A DNA stretch of 64,000 nucleotides from Dinochytrium kinnereticum (Eukaryota; Chytridiomycota; Chytridiomycetes; Chytridiales; Chytridiaceae): NCBI GenBank assembly GCA_027604005.1, contig JADGJT010000001.1:1-64000 (forward strand). The letters are read 5' to 3'. Each line of letters starts with the position of its first letter. The first letter of the stretch is position 1. Shown in pieces: positions 10,759 through 24,604 of the stretch. The translations under genes and the position numbers were made by a program. Under the pieces are notes generated by a model, which did not search any database, was not told the origin of the DNA, and saw nothing but the letters and a program-made list of their open reading frames with translations.

Positions 10759-13700
10759 TCAACCTTGTGTTTGCCTCTTCACGCGAGACTTGGCCCATTT
10801 AGCTAAATCAGCGCTCTTCGAGTTAGGAATCTGTTTAAGCTCTTTCAAAAGGTTCTCAACCCATGGGTCGCTAAAGTACTGCGGGAAGGTACGTGGGGGG
10901 AAGGCCTCCGCAATATCACTGGTCAAATCAGTTAGCGATCAAAAAGAAAAGATGAGTTTTACCCAATGAGCCCAATCATGTTATTCATAAGACTCTCAGG
11001 TGCTTCTCTATCGGGAACGGTCTCTCGCTCATGTTGTATTTTCCGCATGAATAAAAACACGGCTTCGATATGTTCTTGAAGCAAGCCCACTAACAGATAA
11101 ACACACGGTAAACATACAAAAACAGGATCTGAATGCTACAAACCACTATTAGCTGACGAGAGTCCTTGAATGATCCCAATATAGGCCTCCAAAATACTCT
11201 CCCGTAAAATGTTGAAATAATCAAACTCCTCCGCGCTGATTCCCTAAATGAACTTAGACCGTGTCTGAAAACGAGATACAACCTCACGGATCTGAGTAGC
11301 ATATTCCATAGCATTCTTCAAAAAAGGCATCAAAGTCATGTACTGCTGGAAGTGGCCACCAATGGCCATAGCAATATCACCAAAGCAAGAAAGAATAGCT
11401 GGCTTGACAGATCGATCCAAAACGTCACTCTAGGTACACACATTATGATAATAAGCATCCATTCTACCATATAATATTCCCAACCTGCAAATTCTCAACT
11501 AGAAGTGCCATGAAGTCATTGCAATACGGTGCGACATCTCCATTTAAAGCCCTGCAGATATCCCCAACTAATCCAACGGCAACATTCGAAAGCTAAGGCG
11601 GTTATATTACATAATTCACTGATTTATACCTGTGAGTCCTGGGGATTCTGTAATGCCAAAAGAAGGAAAGGCTTGAACTCCTCCATGTAACGAGAGAAAA
11701 ACTGATCCACGGCTAAGGACAGGTGAGCTTAAAATGATCGTTTGCACGTCCTAGTACCTCCGCTGAGAGCGCCAACAACCATGAACACATCCTCATGAAC
11801 CGTTGAGCTTTTGGACGCCGTACTCAGGATCTGAAGCAAGATACGCATAATCTGGTCGGAGAACTGGTGCATCTCTCCCTTTAAGCATCGAATGATATTC
11901 TACTACGTAAGGTACAGAAAAAGAGCGAGCTTTACCGTCAGGACACCACATAAATTAGCCTGCTGCTCTTGGAGGAGCATACGATCATCATTGTTCACCA
12001 CTTCGTTCTGTCAATTATTTATTAAATAGAGAACTTATAGTAAGACTAACCTGCATAAGGACAGTTCCTTGAAGCTTCGCCATAATCTCAGTGAGCAGTC
12101 GAATAACAGTCGGATAGCAATCAGGAACACAATAAAGGACAAGAGTGGCAATCGCCTCGTAAGAGGTGGCCTTTACATTGCCTTCCTGGCTCAATTTTCC
12201 CTCAGCACTCTTCAAAAGACTAGAGATAAGAATATCGAAGTACGGGAGAAGAGAATAAGGCTCAGCGGGGTAGGTATCTTTTGCCGAGTACTCTCCTAAA
12301 TGCATAATAGACTATTCGTATTAAAGATAGAGTGAAGGAAGGAAGTTACCCAAGCGCAGTTCGCAGCAATCTTTGGCTGGTCGTTCAAGCCACCGACAAG
12401 AACTTCGATAAGAGGTGTAAGGTTCGTACCCATCTCAACTCCATCCATCTTTTCGCAGACTCTCCCGAGTGCCCAAGAAGTAGTGTCCTTAACCATCTCG
12501 TTGGAGTCCTCCTTCATAATTTTAATCAGGCTCTGGAATACCATCTGAACAAGTGCGCGAAGGGCGTCGGGTGTAATGCCATCGAGGATAGATCCTAACG
12601 TATCAGTGACGATCTATAAATACCGACATACCGAAAGCCATAACAGCAGCTTCTCTGTAATGCCAATCATCCTCCATAAGGTGCTTAGTAATCCACGGGA
12701 CAATAAGGCTAAGAATGTCGTTCGAAACCGCCCCCGCCAAGTAGGAGAGGCAGGTAGCGGCTGACATAGGAACATTATACTCGTCTTCATCGTCATTTTC
12801 ATCCTATCTTATCAGATCCGCAGCACTATAGGGACAATACCTTTTTGGTCAAAAGATAAACCAACACATCAACGAGTTGCTTGCAAACACTTCTCGCAAA
12901 ATCTTGGCTAGGATAGCCTCCTGAATCCTGGACACGGAAGGCTTCTTCCTCGCAAACCGTAGACCAAAATTCAAGAGACTGCATAGCGACCTTTTCATTT
13001 TGAGATTTCATTCCTTCCATTGTCAACTGTTAATTAAAGACGATGAGAAAACTTTCATCAGAACTAAAAAATACCGCAATCAAGGCCTGCTTCATGTAGA
13101 AAAGCATATAATCGTAATACAGATACATGATTTTCACGAGACACTCAAAAGCCGAGATGACAAGCTCATCGTCAGTGCTCTGTGTAGCTTCACACACAAT
13201 CTGCATTATGTAGTTTCTCTCATGCTAAGTATCTTAAGTATGGCAGAAGAAATTAAAAAAGCACCTCATTTTCAAAGTTGTTTCTCACAAACTCCAGAGA
13301 GTTGATCAGCGCCCTAATGGCAGCATATCGAACCTTCTGGCTACAAAAGTTAACAATACTATAATTAAAAAAATACTTTGGCTCTTCACGTCTCGCACCG
13401 CAGGCGATGGCCGTCAAAATTAAGTTGGCATTGTTCTTCACTTCGAGAACCCTCGCATCCTTGAGCAGTTTTAAGGGCAGAAAACATTGAACAAAGACTT
13501 ACCACCGTCTCACAAATGTAGCCTAATGCGATCAAACTATTCTCCTTCACCGATGGCCCTCCAGCGCTTTGAACATTCGCACAGAGGACTTCGATTAAGT
13601 CCGGCCACAATTCTTGAGGGAGCTCAATTTCGGCAATGGCATGGATGCATGCAGCAGACGCCGAGCCAGCCAGTGCGACGGGGGTTCCAAGCGTTTGCAA

Positions 13701-14292
13701 AAGCTGAGCGTTCGTAGTCAGTTTCCAAGTGAAATAACTCTCAATTCACCAATTTCTTAATTTCGGCTCGAAATGAAGCATCCAATTGCATCCACCTTTG
13801 AGCATACTGCTCCCGAACCACCATATCCTATACCAAATGAGAAGAAGAATTGGATTGCTCCACACCTTTGCGGATATGGCGTTCTTGAAAAGAATTCCAG
13901 ATGCCTGTCTCACAGCAGGCATGTTCTGCTCATTGGAGAGCTCCTGGCACAAAGTGACGGTATACTGGGGCTAGAATGACAGAGTAATAAGCAACTGAGA
14001 AAACAGGAAGCTAAACGTACGAAGGAATGCGCGCACAGGCTCGCCAAGTTCTTCTCCGCATTCTCTCGAATCCCAAAGTCTAGCGAGCGGAAAGCAGAAA
14101 GTCAGTTGTCCGAACGAACATTCACGGCATCAAAGCAGCATTGCCAACGGTGGCCCCTGGCCACAAGGTAATGCGATGAGACAGCAAAAGAGCGAGCCCG
14201 GGCAAGAGCGATATGTGGAGGCCTAGGACGGATGAGGAAGACGTACCTTGCGAGAGGGTGCTCGCAAGGAGCTCGGTCAGGCCAGTGGTCAT
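10759..14292 (-). CDS. KPNB1: Importin subunit beta-1 (karyopherin beta 1 / Kap95)
   Basis: This is the nuclear import receptor that binds importin alpha and Ran-GTP and contacts nuclear pore FG repeats. The protein starts [14 protein letters not shown] and consists of HEAT repeats spread over more than a dozen exons with introns mostly of 40-60 nt. Diagnostic segments include [67 protein letters not shown], the acidic loop [54 protein letters not shown] and IAANCAW. The C-terminus ends [10 protein letters not shown]. Domain order and length fit the family. The start codon lies 118 nt from the divergent PAN3 start. Confidence 0.95.
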
Positions 14293-14410
14293 GGTTAAGC
14301 TGAACTCAAAAGAGGTTTGAAAGAAAAAGAGAAATTAAAATTTTTTAACATCAAGCGCAAGGCAGGCCCACTGCCGCAAGCAACAGGCGGCAAGCAGAGG
14401 CGGCCCAATA

Positions 14411-16791
14411 ATGGAGAATTCGAGGCCTGGCAACTCTGTTGGGGGTGGAAGCGGTCGGCCAAGAGACAGGCTGTGCCGCTATGTGATCATTCATGGCTTT
14501 TGCAAGTATGAGAAACAAGGCTGCGAGTTTAGTCATGACGCGGTTTGTAATTACCCTCCATTCTGCATTGTGTTTACTGTTTGAGTTTGACCTCCTCTAC
14601 ATTTCATATTTGACTTTGCTGACAAGCTTCCAGTCAAAAAACTTGCTCTCCTCGACGTCGTCCCCTGAACTGTAAGAGAAGCTACTGCCGACGTGAAAGC
14701 TCTAATCCAACAAGAAAATCCCGCCTGCGTGTTGATTCACCAGTCTTCACTCCGTACATCGAGGCTCCTGGAGGTTTGAGTTATTGATTTCTTCTTTTTG
14801 ACCATTGCTTTACAGCATTGTGCAATAGTTCCTAGTGAGTATTCCACGTGTTATGTCATTCGCCATAACGGAAGCACGTTAGCCAGAATGAACCTGATCA
14901 AACAGGCTCGCCAAGCGCTTTTACGAAAGTCGTCTCGTCAATGCCGGAGAACGCTGATGTGCCGTCGCTTTCGGATGTTATTGGCAGTGGGTATGGAGCG
15001 GAGGTTTGTGTGTGCGCGTTTTTGTGACGTAACGTTTTTACGGAGAGCAGTAGATTAATAAATCCCACAGAACCCTTACCTTCATACTCAAGGCTCATTT
15101 CTGCCCAGTTATTCGGCCGATTTCTCAAGCCAGCAACCTTCAGCGCCGGTAAAGTTTTATTCGCATCTATAGTATCTTACAAGTGGTTTTGTAGCTTAGC
15201 TATCATATATATACACCACCACTGCCACATGTATCAAATATTCATCCCCACAACAAGCCGTCGCATCTGTTCTTCTTATCAGAGAATTTTCGTGAGGATT
15301 TAAGAAGGAGGGATTTGGCTATGCTGGAGTCTGTTGAGCCAGCAGGTTTGACCGTGGGTTTTGTTTTAATTGATATGTATATTTTCAGATATGCCAAGCG
15401 CCCGAGTGCCGCAGGAGTTGCATGTTTACCATTCCTTTCGGCCTCTTGATACCGGAGCAGAACAGTTTTCCAAGGTGATAGGCTATACTTCTTCCCATTA
15501 TAAGACTATAAGCTCGAAAGATGGAAAAGCATATAGCCTTCTGCGCCTCCATGGTATGGTGTCGCTGCTCACAAAGCCCCTAATTATCGGAAGGCTTTCG
15601 ACTCTCAAACGAGGCAGCCATGTCTTCTGTGGAAGCATGGCGAAAATTGTCACACCCCAACATAGTGTGTCTAAAGGAGGCTTTCACAACAAAAAAATTT
15701 GGCGATAATTGTGAGTTCATTATACCATGTTGACTCTGATATGGTTTTAGCGCTAGTTTTTGTTTATGACTACTTCCCTTTGTCTTCGTCTTTGTTTTCA
15801 AAATATCTACCAATTGGACAATCTGTCGCCGTTTCGGAGAAGCTACTTTGGAGTTTTTTAATTCAAATAGCCTCTGCCTTAAAGGCTATACACTCGATGG
15901 GATTGGCGGCACGTGTCTTGGAACCGACAAAAATACTTATTACGGGGAAAAATCGCCTGAGACTGAGCTGCATCGGTGTGGTGGATATGCTCACGTATGA
16001 TGCCGCTTCAAAGGGCATAGCCCAATTTCAGGTTCTTCCAAAGTTACTCCCCGCATATTCTTACCTTTATCCAGCATGAAGATATTATCCAATTCGGTCA
16101 GCTTCTTCTTATGCTAGCACTTGGATCACTCTCAGCTGTGCACAACATCCCGAAGTCTCTTGAATTTCTATCGAGAAATTTCTCTTCCGACTTTAAAAAC
16201 ATTGTGATGTACATGCTCAGTAAGTCACAAGCATTTAAAGCAATCGACGATGTAATTGCCATGATCGGGCCACGCCTATTAAACGAGATTAATAGTGTTT
16301 ATAGGTATGATGCAGAAATTTATAATTTGTTAAGTTTTTAAAGCTACCGTGATTTGCTTGAGACCGAGCTTTCAAGGGAGACTGAGAACGGACGACTTAC
16401 GCGTTTACTCATTAAACTAAATCTAGTCAATGAAAGACCAGAGTAGGTCTTTTGCTTCCAGCCTTGTCTAATGTGGAAGATACGAGACGGACGAAGCGTG
16501 GTCTGAATCCGGGCAGTTTTACCCTTTGAAGTTGTTTCGCAACTTCATTTTTCATCAGATGGATGAAGCTGGGAACCCTATTTTGGATATGGGCTATGTT
16601 TTGCAATGCTTAAACAAGGTACTTTTGAAATTTGTTTAAATTTAACTTCGCAGGTTGATACTGGCGTCGATGAGAAGATAGCTTTAACAAGCCCTGACAA
16701 TAACTGTTGCTTTATAGTAAGCTTCTTAGAGATTAAGCAGCAAGCAGATCAGGCCTTCCAAAGGCTAAGAAAGCAAGATATGTCCAAGTAA
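14411..16791 (+). CDS. PAN3: PAN3, subunit of the PAN2-PAN3 poly(A) deadenylase
   Basis: PAN3 brings the PAN2 nuclease to poly(A)-bound mRNA. The N-terminal CCCH zinc finger is clear: CRYVIIHGFC then KYEKQGCEFSH. A basic linker with SPVFTPYIEAPG follows, then the pseudokinase: EGFRLSNEAAMSSVEAWRKL, SHPNIVCLKEAFTT and FVYDYFPL. The HRD/DFG catalytic motifs are replaced (AARVLEPTKILI in the catalytic-loop region), as is normal for PAN3. The C-terminal knob has YPLKLFRNFIFHQ and a helix ending RLRKQDMSK. A 40-nt intron splits LHG|FRL. The second exon's acceptor (about 14630) is uncertain. The stop lies 23 nt from the convergent RBM26-like stop. Confidence 0.92.
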
Positions 16792-16814
16792 AAATATGTT
16801 TATTCATGCATGTG

Positions 16815-19800
16815 CTATCGGTTATGCTTCCAACCGCGCTCGCTCTCATCTTCGTCTTCATACAATGCATCAATGTCGGCAACCAAAGGCTCAACGGGCG
16901 AATCTTTTTCCACAGCAGCACCTTGGTTGCTGGTGGTCGTTATTGTTCCAGAGGATTGAGCTTGTGCAAAATCAACCCAAGCTAACTTTAAAAAATTCCC
17001 TTTGACTGATATCTTCGTTTGCATTGCCTTCGATTCAAAACGTGATTAATAAAGAAAACCTTCTAAACCAAACACTCATATCTTTACCTTTTCCGCATCT
17101 TTTCTTTGCTTATACTGAAGGTGAATTATACCCGAAGTCTCGTCATAATCAAACACAACTAGCTCACCGAAAAACTAAAAAAATCAATAGCCATTTAGCA
17201 CGATGAATTGAAAACGACCCAAAAAGAATTAACCCAGAAATTATTAACTACCTTAAACTGGTCGAAGGCAGCATGCTTGGATCCCGCCGGTACGTTACTA
17301 GCAAGAATCTTAGTCGTCCGATTATCAAGATTAAACGATCGAGGTTGCTTCCATGTTGCCCACCGACCCCGAGTAGAGGCAGGTTCTTGCTTTAGAGCTA
17401 CAGAGGGATCAACACCAACTCGCAGAGCCTATAAGGGTATTGAGTATTGTAAATGACCTGGGAAAAACCTCCGCTTTCAGGGATTCTAAGTGAGCTAACA
17501 GGGCAGCCTCGCTATCTGTAGACGACACTGTCTGTTTTTCAATGGTGATATCCTCCTTCGTAAGTGCAGAATCATTTTGCTGGCTAATCAGATCTAACTC
17601 CCTATCCAAACGAGCCTTCTCACGCTCCTCATGCGAGAGACTCCCGGGTACTAATGCCTTCACCGTCGCACTTGCCGTTGTGGCGCTCGTTAGAGTTGTT
17701 CGGGCGGAAGTCTCCACGGTCTTCCAGGCCTCAAGCAATACTGCGCGTTCCTTGCTTGTAATGTCTTTTCGTTCTAATTTCTCCAGAATTTGCTTCTTAA
17801 ACTCAATTTGCTTCTGAATCAGCTGCTCTTCCTGCTTCTGTAGCTCTAGCATCGCCCTCACAGACTTTTTGCCATCATCCGCCGCAGCTTTCGAAGGGAT
17901 TACAGCAGATACAGGTGCAATAACTGACACGCCAAGACCGGGCCCTGTAGGTCCCTTATTTCCAATCGCATTGGCTTCCGCTCGCTGCTTTTGATCAATC
18001 TGAGTCGAATCTGGCGTTGGACCCGTATCGAAGTAAACCTTCACAAAGCGATTAGAGAAAATTGCTTCAGGGGATTGATGGGCCCGCGTCGCTTCTTCCG
18101 GAGAGCTGAACTGAATAATGGCCTTCCTGGGCTGTATCTGAATATTGACAATGGTTCCGAATTTTTTAAAATACTCGTTCACGTTTTCGAGAGTATTTGA
18201 TTCTTCGGGAATATTATCTACCACAATTGTATTACCCTTCGGTCGAGCTGGGTACGGTTGATAGCCATAACTCTTGACTCTTCCTCTACTCATACTCCCG
18301 CGACCTCTTCCGCCGAAAGATCCTCGTTGCTGACCATACGGCCGCCACTGCAATCCGTTTTGTGCAAAACCTGGCGCTTGAGTTATAGGAGCAGTGGATC
18401 CAAGGCCAACGTCGATAGTCCCGAAGGACATTGCCTCTGGATCGTAGGCATCAAAATATGCAGCTGGAGCGGCTGCGAAGCTTTCGGCTGCGAACGTAGT
18501 ATGCAAAAAAAAAAAAAAAAGAATCAGATGCTAAAAACAATTAGATACATACCAGCTTCCGGAGCATTACTGAATGATTTAAAAGGCACGTTCCCGCTAT
18601 GACTATATGCCCTACGATCTAAGCCGAATTCACTGGAGGGGATAATGCCTATGTCCCCAACACTACGGTCTGCTACGTGCTCATATTGGCATTGATCACC
18701 ACGTAAACAATATCCATGTTCTAAAGAGAGAGATAAAAACAAATTTAGAAAAATTACTTCCATTTTCGTTAAAATTAAATAATTACCATTGTAATCTCTA
18801 CATCGAGGTCGCCGTCCACTACCACGTGACGGCATTTGACTACCTCGATGGGAGCCGCTACGATCCCCCCTAAAGCGCTGATTCATAGATCCCTTAGGAC
18901 CTTGCGCTTCAATTCCGGACGCATCCATATGGACCATCCATTGAGAAATAGAGTTATCCCAAGCCCCAGAATTGGATAATGACGATCCTCCACTTCCACT
19001 TCCCCAACCTCGATCACCTGATTTTGAGTCCCGGAAATTTGAGAACTGACCCCAGCGCTTTGAGCTGTGGTTATAATCTGATCCATTTCCCGTCTCAGAC
19101 CGTGGGAACTTTCCGCGACGATCAGAAACTTCGTCCCCGCTATCATATGACCTTCTCTTTTTGGAAAATCTGACATCGTCGGATTGGATTCCACCGGGGC
19201 TGGAAAATCTGCCACCTGTTTCACTCGCACGCCGAGAACTCTGTCTGCCATTGGGTATATCTCCGCCAGGGTTGTTTGAAAAACGACCCGAAGAAAGGTC
19301 GTTACCATTTCCAGCCTCCGTGAAAGGCGAATCTTGATCTTTACCGGGAATAGAAGAAGTGATTTGGTCGCCATCTCCAGCTGCTGTGGGATATTCTTGA
19401 GGAGCAGATACGATAGATAATGTGGTTTCCTGCAAAAGGGTGGAGAAACTATCCTCTGTTGCCATATAGTCAAATAGATTTTCAACGAAAGGAACAGTTT
19501 CTGTAGTCAAGGTAATAAAATGCAGTTAGAGATAAAATGAAAGAGGGAAAGGCTAAAAAGGGGATAAAAGCTTGGAACTGAAGGTAAAAAATAATATATC
19601 TTAAGACTCCAGATACGTCAAAAGAAAGTGAGCATGGCCGCATGAACAAAGAAGAATGTGGCCTCCCTGCAGAAGCTCTCTCCTGCATTGAAATGGCAAC
19701 TTTCTTCGGGCCAGAAGGTTGCTTCGTTACCTTCTCTTAAAAAATCATCGAGCTGTGATATGCATGTTTCCTTTAAGTCTTCTATGGATTTGTCGTGCTT

Positions 19801-20027
19801 GAGCAAGGCGACCACGTAGTCAGCGAGAACGGTAGGGTCTACATCACAACTACGTTAAGTAACCAAGGTCAGTCAATCAGTGTAAATGGGGGGATGCAGC
19901 TCTGAAGTTGCATCCTCTGCAGCATGCGTATGCTTGCTTGAAGGGATACTTGCGTTGAGCCCAGCTGCTCAAGCTGCGCAATAACGGTGGCCTTGAGCAC
20001 ATCTGTACTGCCCCTATCAAGCTTCAT
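16815..20027 (-). CDS. RBM26: RBM26/RBM27-like RNA-binding protein (PWI-like, CCCH, RRM)
   Basis: Members of this family act in nuclear polyadenylated RNA surveillance (PAXT connection) in animals. The N-terminal PWI-like fold is split over exons: KATVIAQLEQL, then DPTVLADYVVALLKHDKS, CISQLDDFLRE and VPFVENLFDYMA. A long Ser/Gly/Arg-rich region follows. A CCCH zinc finger (RPRCRDYNG spliced to HGYCLRGDQCQYEH) precedes a first RRM (NTIVVDNIPEESNTLENV to RFVKVYFDTG). After a charged coiled region comes a second RRM-like segment (TTKILASNVP to GNFLKLAWVDF) and a short acidic tail ending RGWKHNR. This order is the RBM26/27 signature. Exon 1 (from 20027) is short and its boundary is approximate. 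Confidence 0.88.
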
Positions 20028-20168
20028 GCTTCGTTCCACAAGTCACTTTTCTCCAACAAAAAAGAGAGAATTGTCCAAGGTCTGTGAATTTCAAGGTGTT
20101 CATTATTTATTATTACACTTTTTTCTCTTATTTCTTCACCATTAAGCAAGCGGAACGATATCGAATCC

Positions 20169-23100
20169 TCATGCCAACTTCCGCTTCTTCTTCATGCCCT
20201 TCTCAGACTTCGGCGTCGTTACGGGCGCTGCCTTACGCTTGCGCTCTTCCCGCTCAGTCTCTTCGGCCTCCTCCTTTTGGATGAGACTGATCAATGTCTG
20301 GCATCTCCTTTGAATCTCCTGCAAGAAGATTTCAGAAAGGAGAGAAAAAAAGAGAATGGTTGGTAGTGAATTTAACGTACCACAGCTGTTCTAGACTTGA
20401 TGAACCAGTCGAATCGGAATAAAGTAGAGTGCTTGATCTCCTCGCGAATCTTTTCATATACATCCTCAGTTCCAAAGCCAAACTTTTCGAGGCAGACCAC
20501 CTGCAAAAAAAGTTAGGGCTAAGGTGGAGGGCAAAAGGAGGGCATATTACAATAAAACGATCTTCCTCCTCCGTAAAGTTTTTACCCCTCGATTGGCCAT
20601 ACGTAAAACGTAGCTGCTGCAATGGCAACCGAGTGCTGGCGATTTTCCGTGTGAGTGACTCTTGTATTTCGAGTTGCTTTTGAAGAGTCCGTTCTCCCTT
20701 TTCAATATTGGAAATGTGCTTTTCCCAGTCTACAAACAAAAGAATGAGATCGAATGAAGATATTAAGGATAATATATTAAAGCGGACGGGGAGTGGACGG
20801 CACATACCTTGAATCTCCTTGTATCGTCTCCAGAACACTGCAGAATATCTATTCACCTCCTCAGGAGTTTTTCCTTCTACCTCTTTTGCAATTTCAACAA
20901 TATTATCTCTAAGCAATCAGTACGATCACTCGGCAAAATATTCACCGTCCGTGCTCCACGTTTGCCTTGATAAAGGCAAGGAAATCCTTCCTGGTCCACG
21001 ATTCGAAGCCCTGCAAATGTTATCCAAATGTTAAATATACGTTCTCACCTGTTGCAAAAGTGCCTCTTTCTCCGCGTTATCCGCATCTGTCCAAGACTCA
21101 GCTAAAACATTATAAGAAAAAGCAAGAAAGCACTGAGCAACCGTTGTCTATCTTTGCTTGCTCCTCTATCCTCTCCTTTTCAAGGAACTCGTCGTCCTCT
21201 TCTGGACTCGTGCTTGTTCTCTTCACCGCCTTCACACCCTGAGCCTTTTTCTGCGCCAGCAATTCCTTTTCCAAAAGATCAGACAGATCCGGTGGAAAAA
21301 ATTGGAAATCATTTCTGCAGCAATGTGTCAAAAATAAAGTAAAATAATAATAATAATAACATCAAGCGAGCCGAAAAAATGCACTTACAGAATAATGGAT
21401 GACTTCGGAGCTCTTGGTGCTTTTGGTCCCGCAGATTTATTTCCAACGCGAAGAGCCTCACGGAAGTAGTCGTCCACGGCATAGCTTCCAACTTCAAATA
21501 TTAAAAAAAGAATGGCAACCATCCACACCTCTTTTTTCCCTCTTTGCAGGTTGAATCCAGCGGAATTCCTTCCCCTCTTTTTTCTAGAATATTCTAAGAT
21601 ATGAATTACATTTGTCAAATCTAACCTGAGATCGGAAATCTGACCCTTCCCATTGGTACACACTTCCATCAGACATAAAGTTTTTGACGTCATCTAGACC
21701 CATGCTGTTGTACTTTTTGTCCAACTCTGCTGTCTTCTCTTCTCCTCTTCGAAGTACATCTTCGATATCCTCGTTAGATATAGTGCTATGAACATATAAG
21801 TTAAATAAAATTGCAACGACAGTGGCTTGCCTATCAATCGAGGAAAAGATTGTTTCAGCTCCATGCTGAATCATCATCAGCAATTCATCTTTATTTGCAG
21901 CGGCTGCAGCTTCGAAAATTCAGCATTTTATTAATACGGCAAACATCGAATACCTTTTGATTGCCCGGAAGTTCGTCCTTGCTGAATGACTAACTGATCC
22001 AGCCGTAGTTTTTGAGTTGCCCTATCAATCACTTTTTCTTCGATAGCATTCTCCGTAATGAATCGGAATACTATAACCTGCTTGGTTTGGCCGATTCTGT
22101 GAGCTCGATCCTCAGCTAATAGTTTAGTGGAAGAAAGGACAGTTTTACCCACCTTGCAGATCCTAACAATCAGAACAAAAGAAGAGGGAAAATCAGGGAA
22201 GCACGTCACGATTTATTCATCTCAAATGACACTTTACCACTTGGGGATTCCTAAAAATGTCAAAAGTATCCAAATTACAAGTATTACCAGTCACTATCGT
22301 ACATGACTACGATGTCTGCAGTCGCTAAATTGATGCCGAGTCCTTAGATCATACGTTTGGTAAGCGAAATATCCTGATATTTAACAAATACAAACCTCCA
22401 GCCCTCGTCGTCAGCAAAAAAATAAACTTGCTACTTCCCGGTTTATTGAACTCATCAATACTTTGAATCCTGTCCTCATGGGCGGTGTTTCCATCAATTC
22501 TACAGTAATCTAATTCTATTTAAGTCGACTTTGAGATAAAAGGCATTACCAAAGCCACGGAAAACACAATAGTCTTCCACTAAAAATATAACGTCAACAA
22601 AAAAAAAAGGGTTGTTGCGTCCTCACAGATGTCAAGCATACGACTCATTTGACTGAAAAGAAGTACACGAGATCCATTAGCCTTAAGTCTGGCCAATAAT
22701 CGATCCAAAATAGCCATTTTGCCTAGAATGTTAACGCCGACTCAAAAATGAGAATCTACCGGCGTTGTCAATAATATGTTGATCAGTTGTATAGGGTGGC
22801 CCAGGCTCCGCGCCGTCGAAGAGGTAGGGATGATTGCAGCATTTCCGGAGTTGCATAACAATATTAAGAAGACGCGTTTTACCGCCGGTCTTCTTTCCAC
22901 CTAAGCTTCCTATAAAATCGTTAGTAGTTGTTTTTTGAAGAAAAACGCTACCGTTAACAGCATCAATATCTTTTTCCAATATCTTTTGATACCATTTGCG
23001 CTGCATTGCGCTCATACCAACATATAGGTTTGTTCTTTTCTTCGGAAGTAGTGACTTTTCTACATCTGCTTTAATTCTCCGCAAAAGAAAAGGCCGTAAA

Positions 23101-24535
23101 ACCTGAATTCATGAGCAGATCGAAACAATAAAATAAATACCCTATGAAGTTGTGCGACCACTTGGTCTTGATCACCACCTCTTTCCTCAAACCAGCTGTT
23201 GAAATCTTCAGCAGAACTAAAAACGTCGGGAAGGAGGAAATTGAGAAGAGCCCAAAGTTCATGCAAATTGTTCTGAACAATTTAGAAGGGGAGTTTAAAA
23301 AAGACGTTTACCTGAAGGGGAGTACCAGTCAATAGCAGCCTGTTCCTACAGTTAAATTCTCGTACGATCTGGGAAAGGCTGGAGTTTTCGTTTTTTATTC
23401 GATGAGCCTCGTCTATAATCAAGCATTGCCAGGAAATCTTCCGAAGGGCCGACTTTTCTAGTAAACACATCTCGTAAGAAGTGACGCAGATCTCAAAATC
23501 CTCAGTTAAAATCTTTTCTTTAACGAGTTTTGCCTTTTGGGTTAGAAAGTGTCGTTTCCTAAGTTTATTACCCTCGCTTCTTTGTCTCCGTGGAAAAGGA
23601 ATGGATTCAGATCGGGAACCCAGCGAGTAATCTCTGTCATCCAGTTGTGAAGAGTGGATTTTGGAACGATTATGATATGCTTTCCGTTAATTCCGCGAAC
23701 GTGTTTGAGGAAACCTAAGAATGAGATAGACTGAAGAGTTTTCCCCAAACCCTGTAAAAGGTTAGCTGGCAACCAAATCAGGACTCCATACCATTTCATC
23801 TGCCAAGATTCCATTGATTCCATTGTGATATAGAGATATCAACCAGTTCAACCCTTGCATCTGATAGTCCCTCATGGTTCCGCCTTTCACGACTGAAGCC
23901 TAGGGTTACATCAATCATATACCAAGTCTTACAGGCTGGAGATTCTGTAAAGACAGGGGGGACATCGTCCTCCTCTTTCTGTTCCTGTTGAAGTAATGCC
24001 TCATCTTCTTCTTTTTCCGTTAGTCTATGCCTCCTCGACCTGCACTTCGTTAGCTGTCCGAACCCCTGTAAACTCCACAATATACCCTTCTTTCGCTCGG
24101 GACTTGGTAGTTTTAGTTTCTGTCTCTTGGGTCTCCGTAGCTGCATTGAAAGCGGAGAGGTTTGCACCTTTCAGCTTGGCCATGTTGATAAAATGTGCTG
24201 CGTGAGTTAATAGGCGCCATGAGAGATGGAGCAAACCAAAAAGATCCGTTTGGCCAAGTAGATAAGCGTATCTCTTCATAGAATCTGCAGCCTGCAAAGG
24301 TAGTTAAAGAAACATGCTTCATCCAAAGCGCAACCTTGTCCTTGTTCAGCTCCACAGTTTGCATTGCAAGTTTTTGATTCTGCAGCCAACGTAAGCTAAC
24401 ACAACATATTCAAATCCTACTCGCTGGCTAGAATCTTTCTTCGCAGCAGCAGTAGAGCCCGCATCCTTCGCGTCCTATGAAAAAGTGAGTGGGCAGCGGG
24501 AGGACGAACGTACGTCAATGTCCATAGCATCCATT
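20169..24535 (-). CDS. SMARCA5: ISWI-type chromatin-remodelling ATPase (SMARCA5/SNF2H class)
   Basis: This ATP-dependent nucleosome-sliding enzyme starts with a 21-nt first exon (MDAMDID). An acidic region with [14 protein letters not shown] leads to the SNF2 motor. Visible motor motifs are [87 protein letters not shown], and [17 protein letters not shown]. Next come the AutoN/NegC-type linker and HAND domain ([22 protein letters not shown]), then SANT and SLIDE ([36 protein letters not shown]). The Lys-rich tail ends KKKRKLA. Only 69 nt separate its start from the divergent start at 24605. More than 20 exons; some boundaries are approximate. Confidence 0.94.
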
Positions 24536-24604
24536 TCTTGAAGTCTTGATTTTTTCTGAAAATGGACAAGGAAACTATAGTGGAAATTGTCACCAATCAC
24601 CACC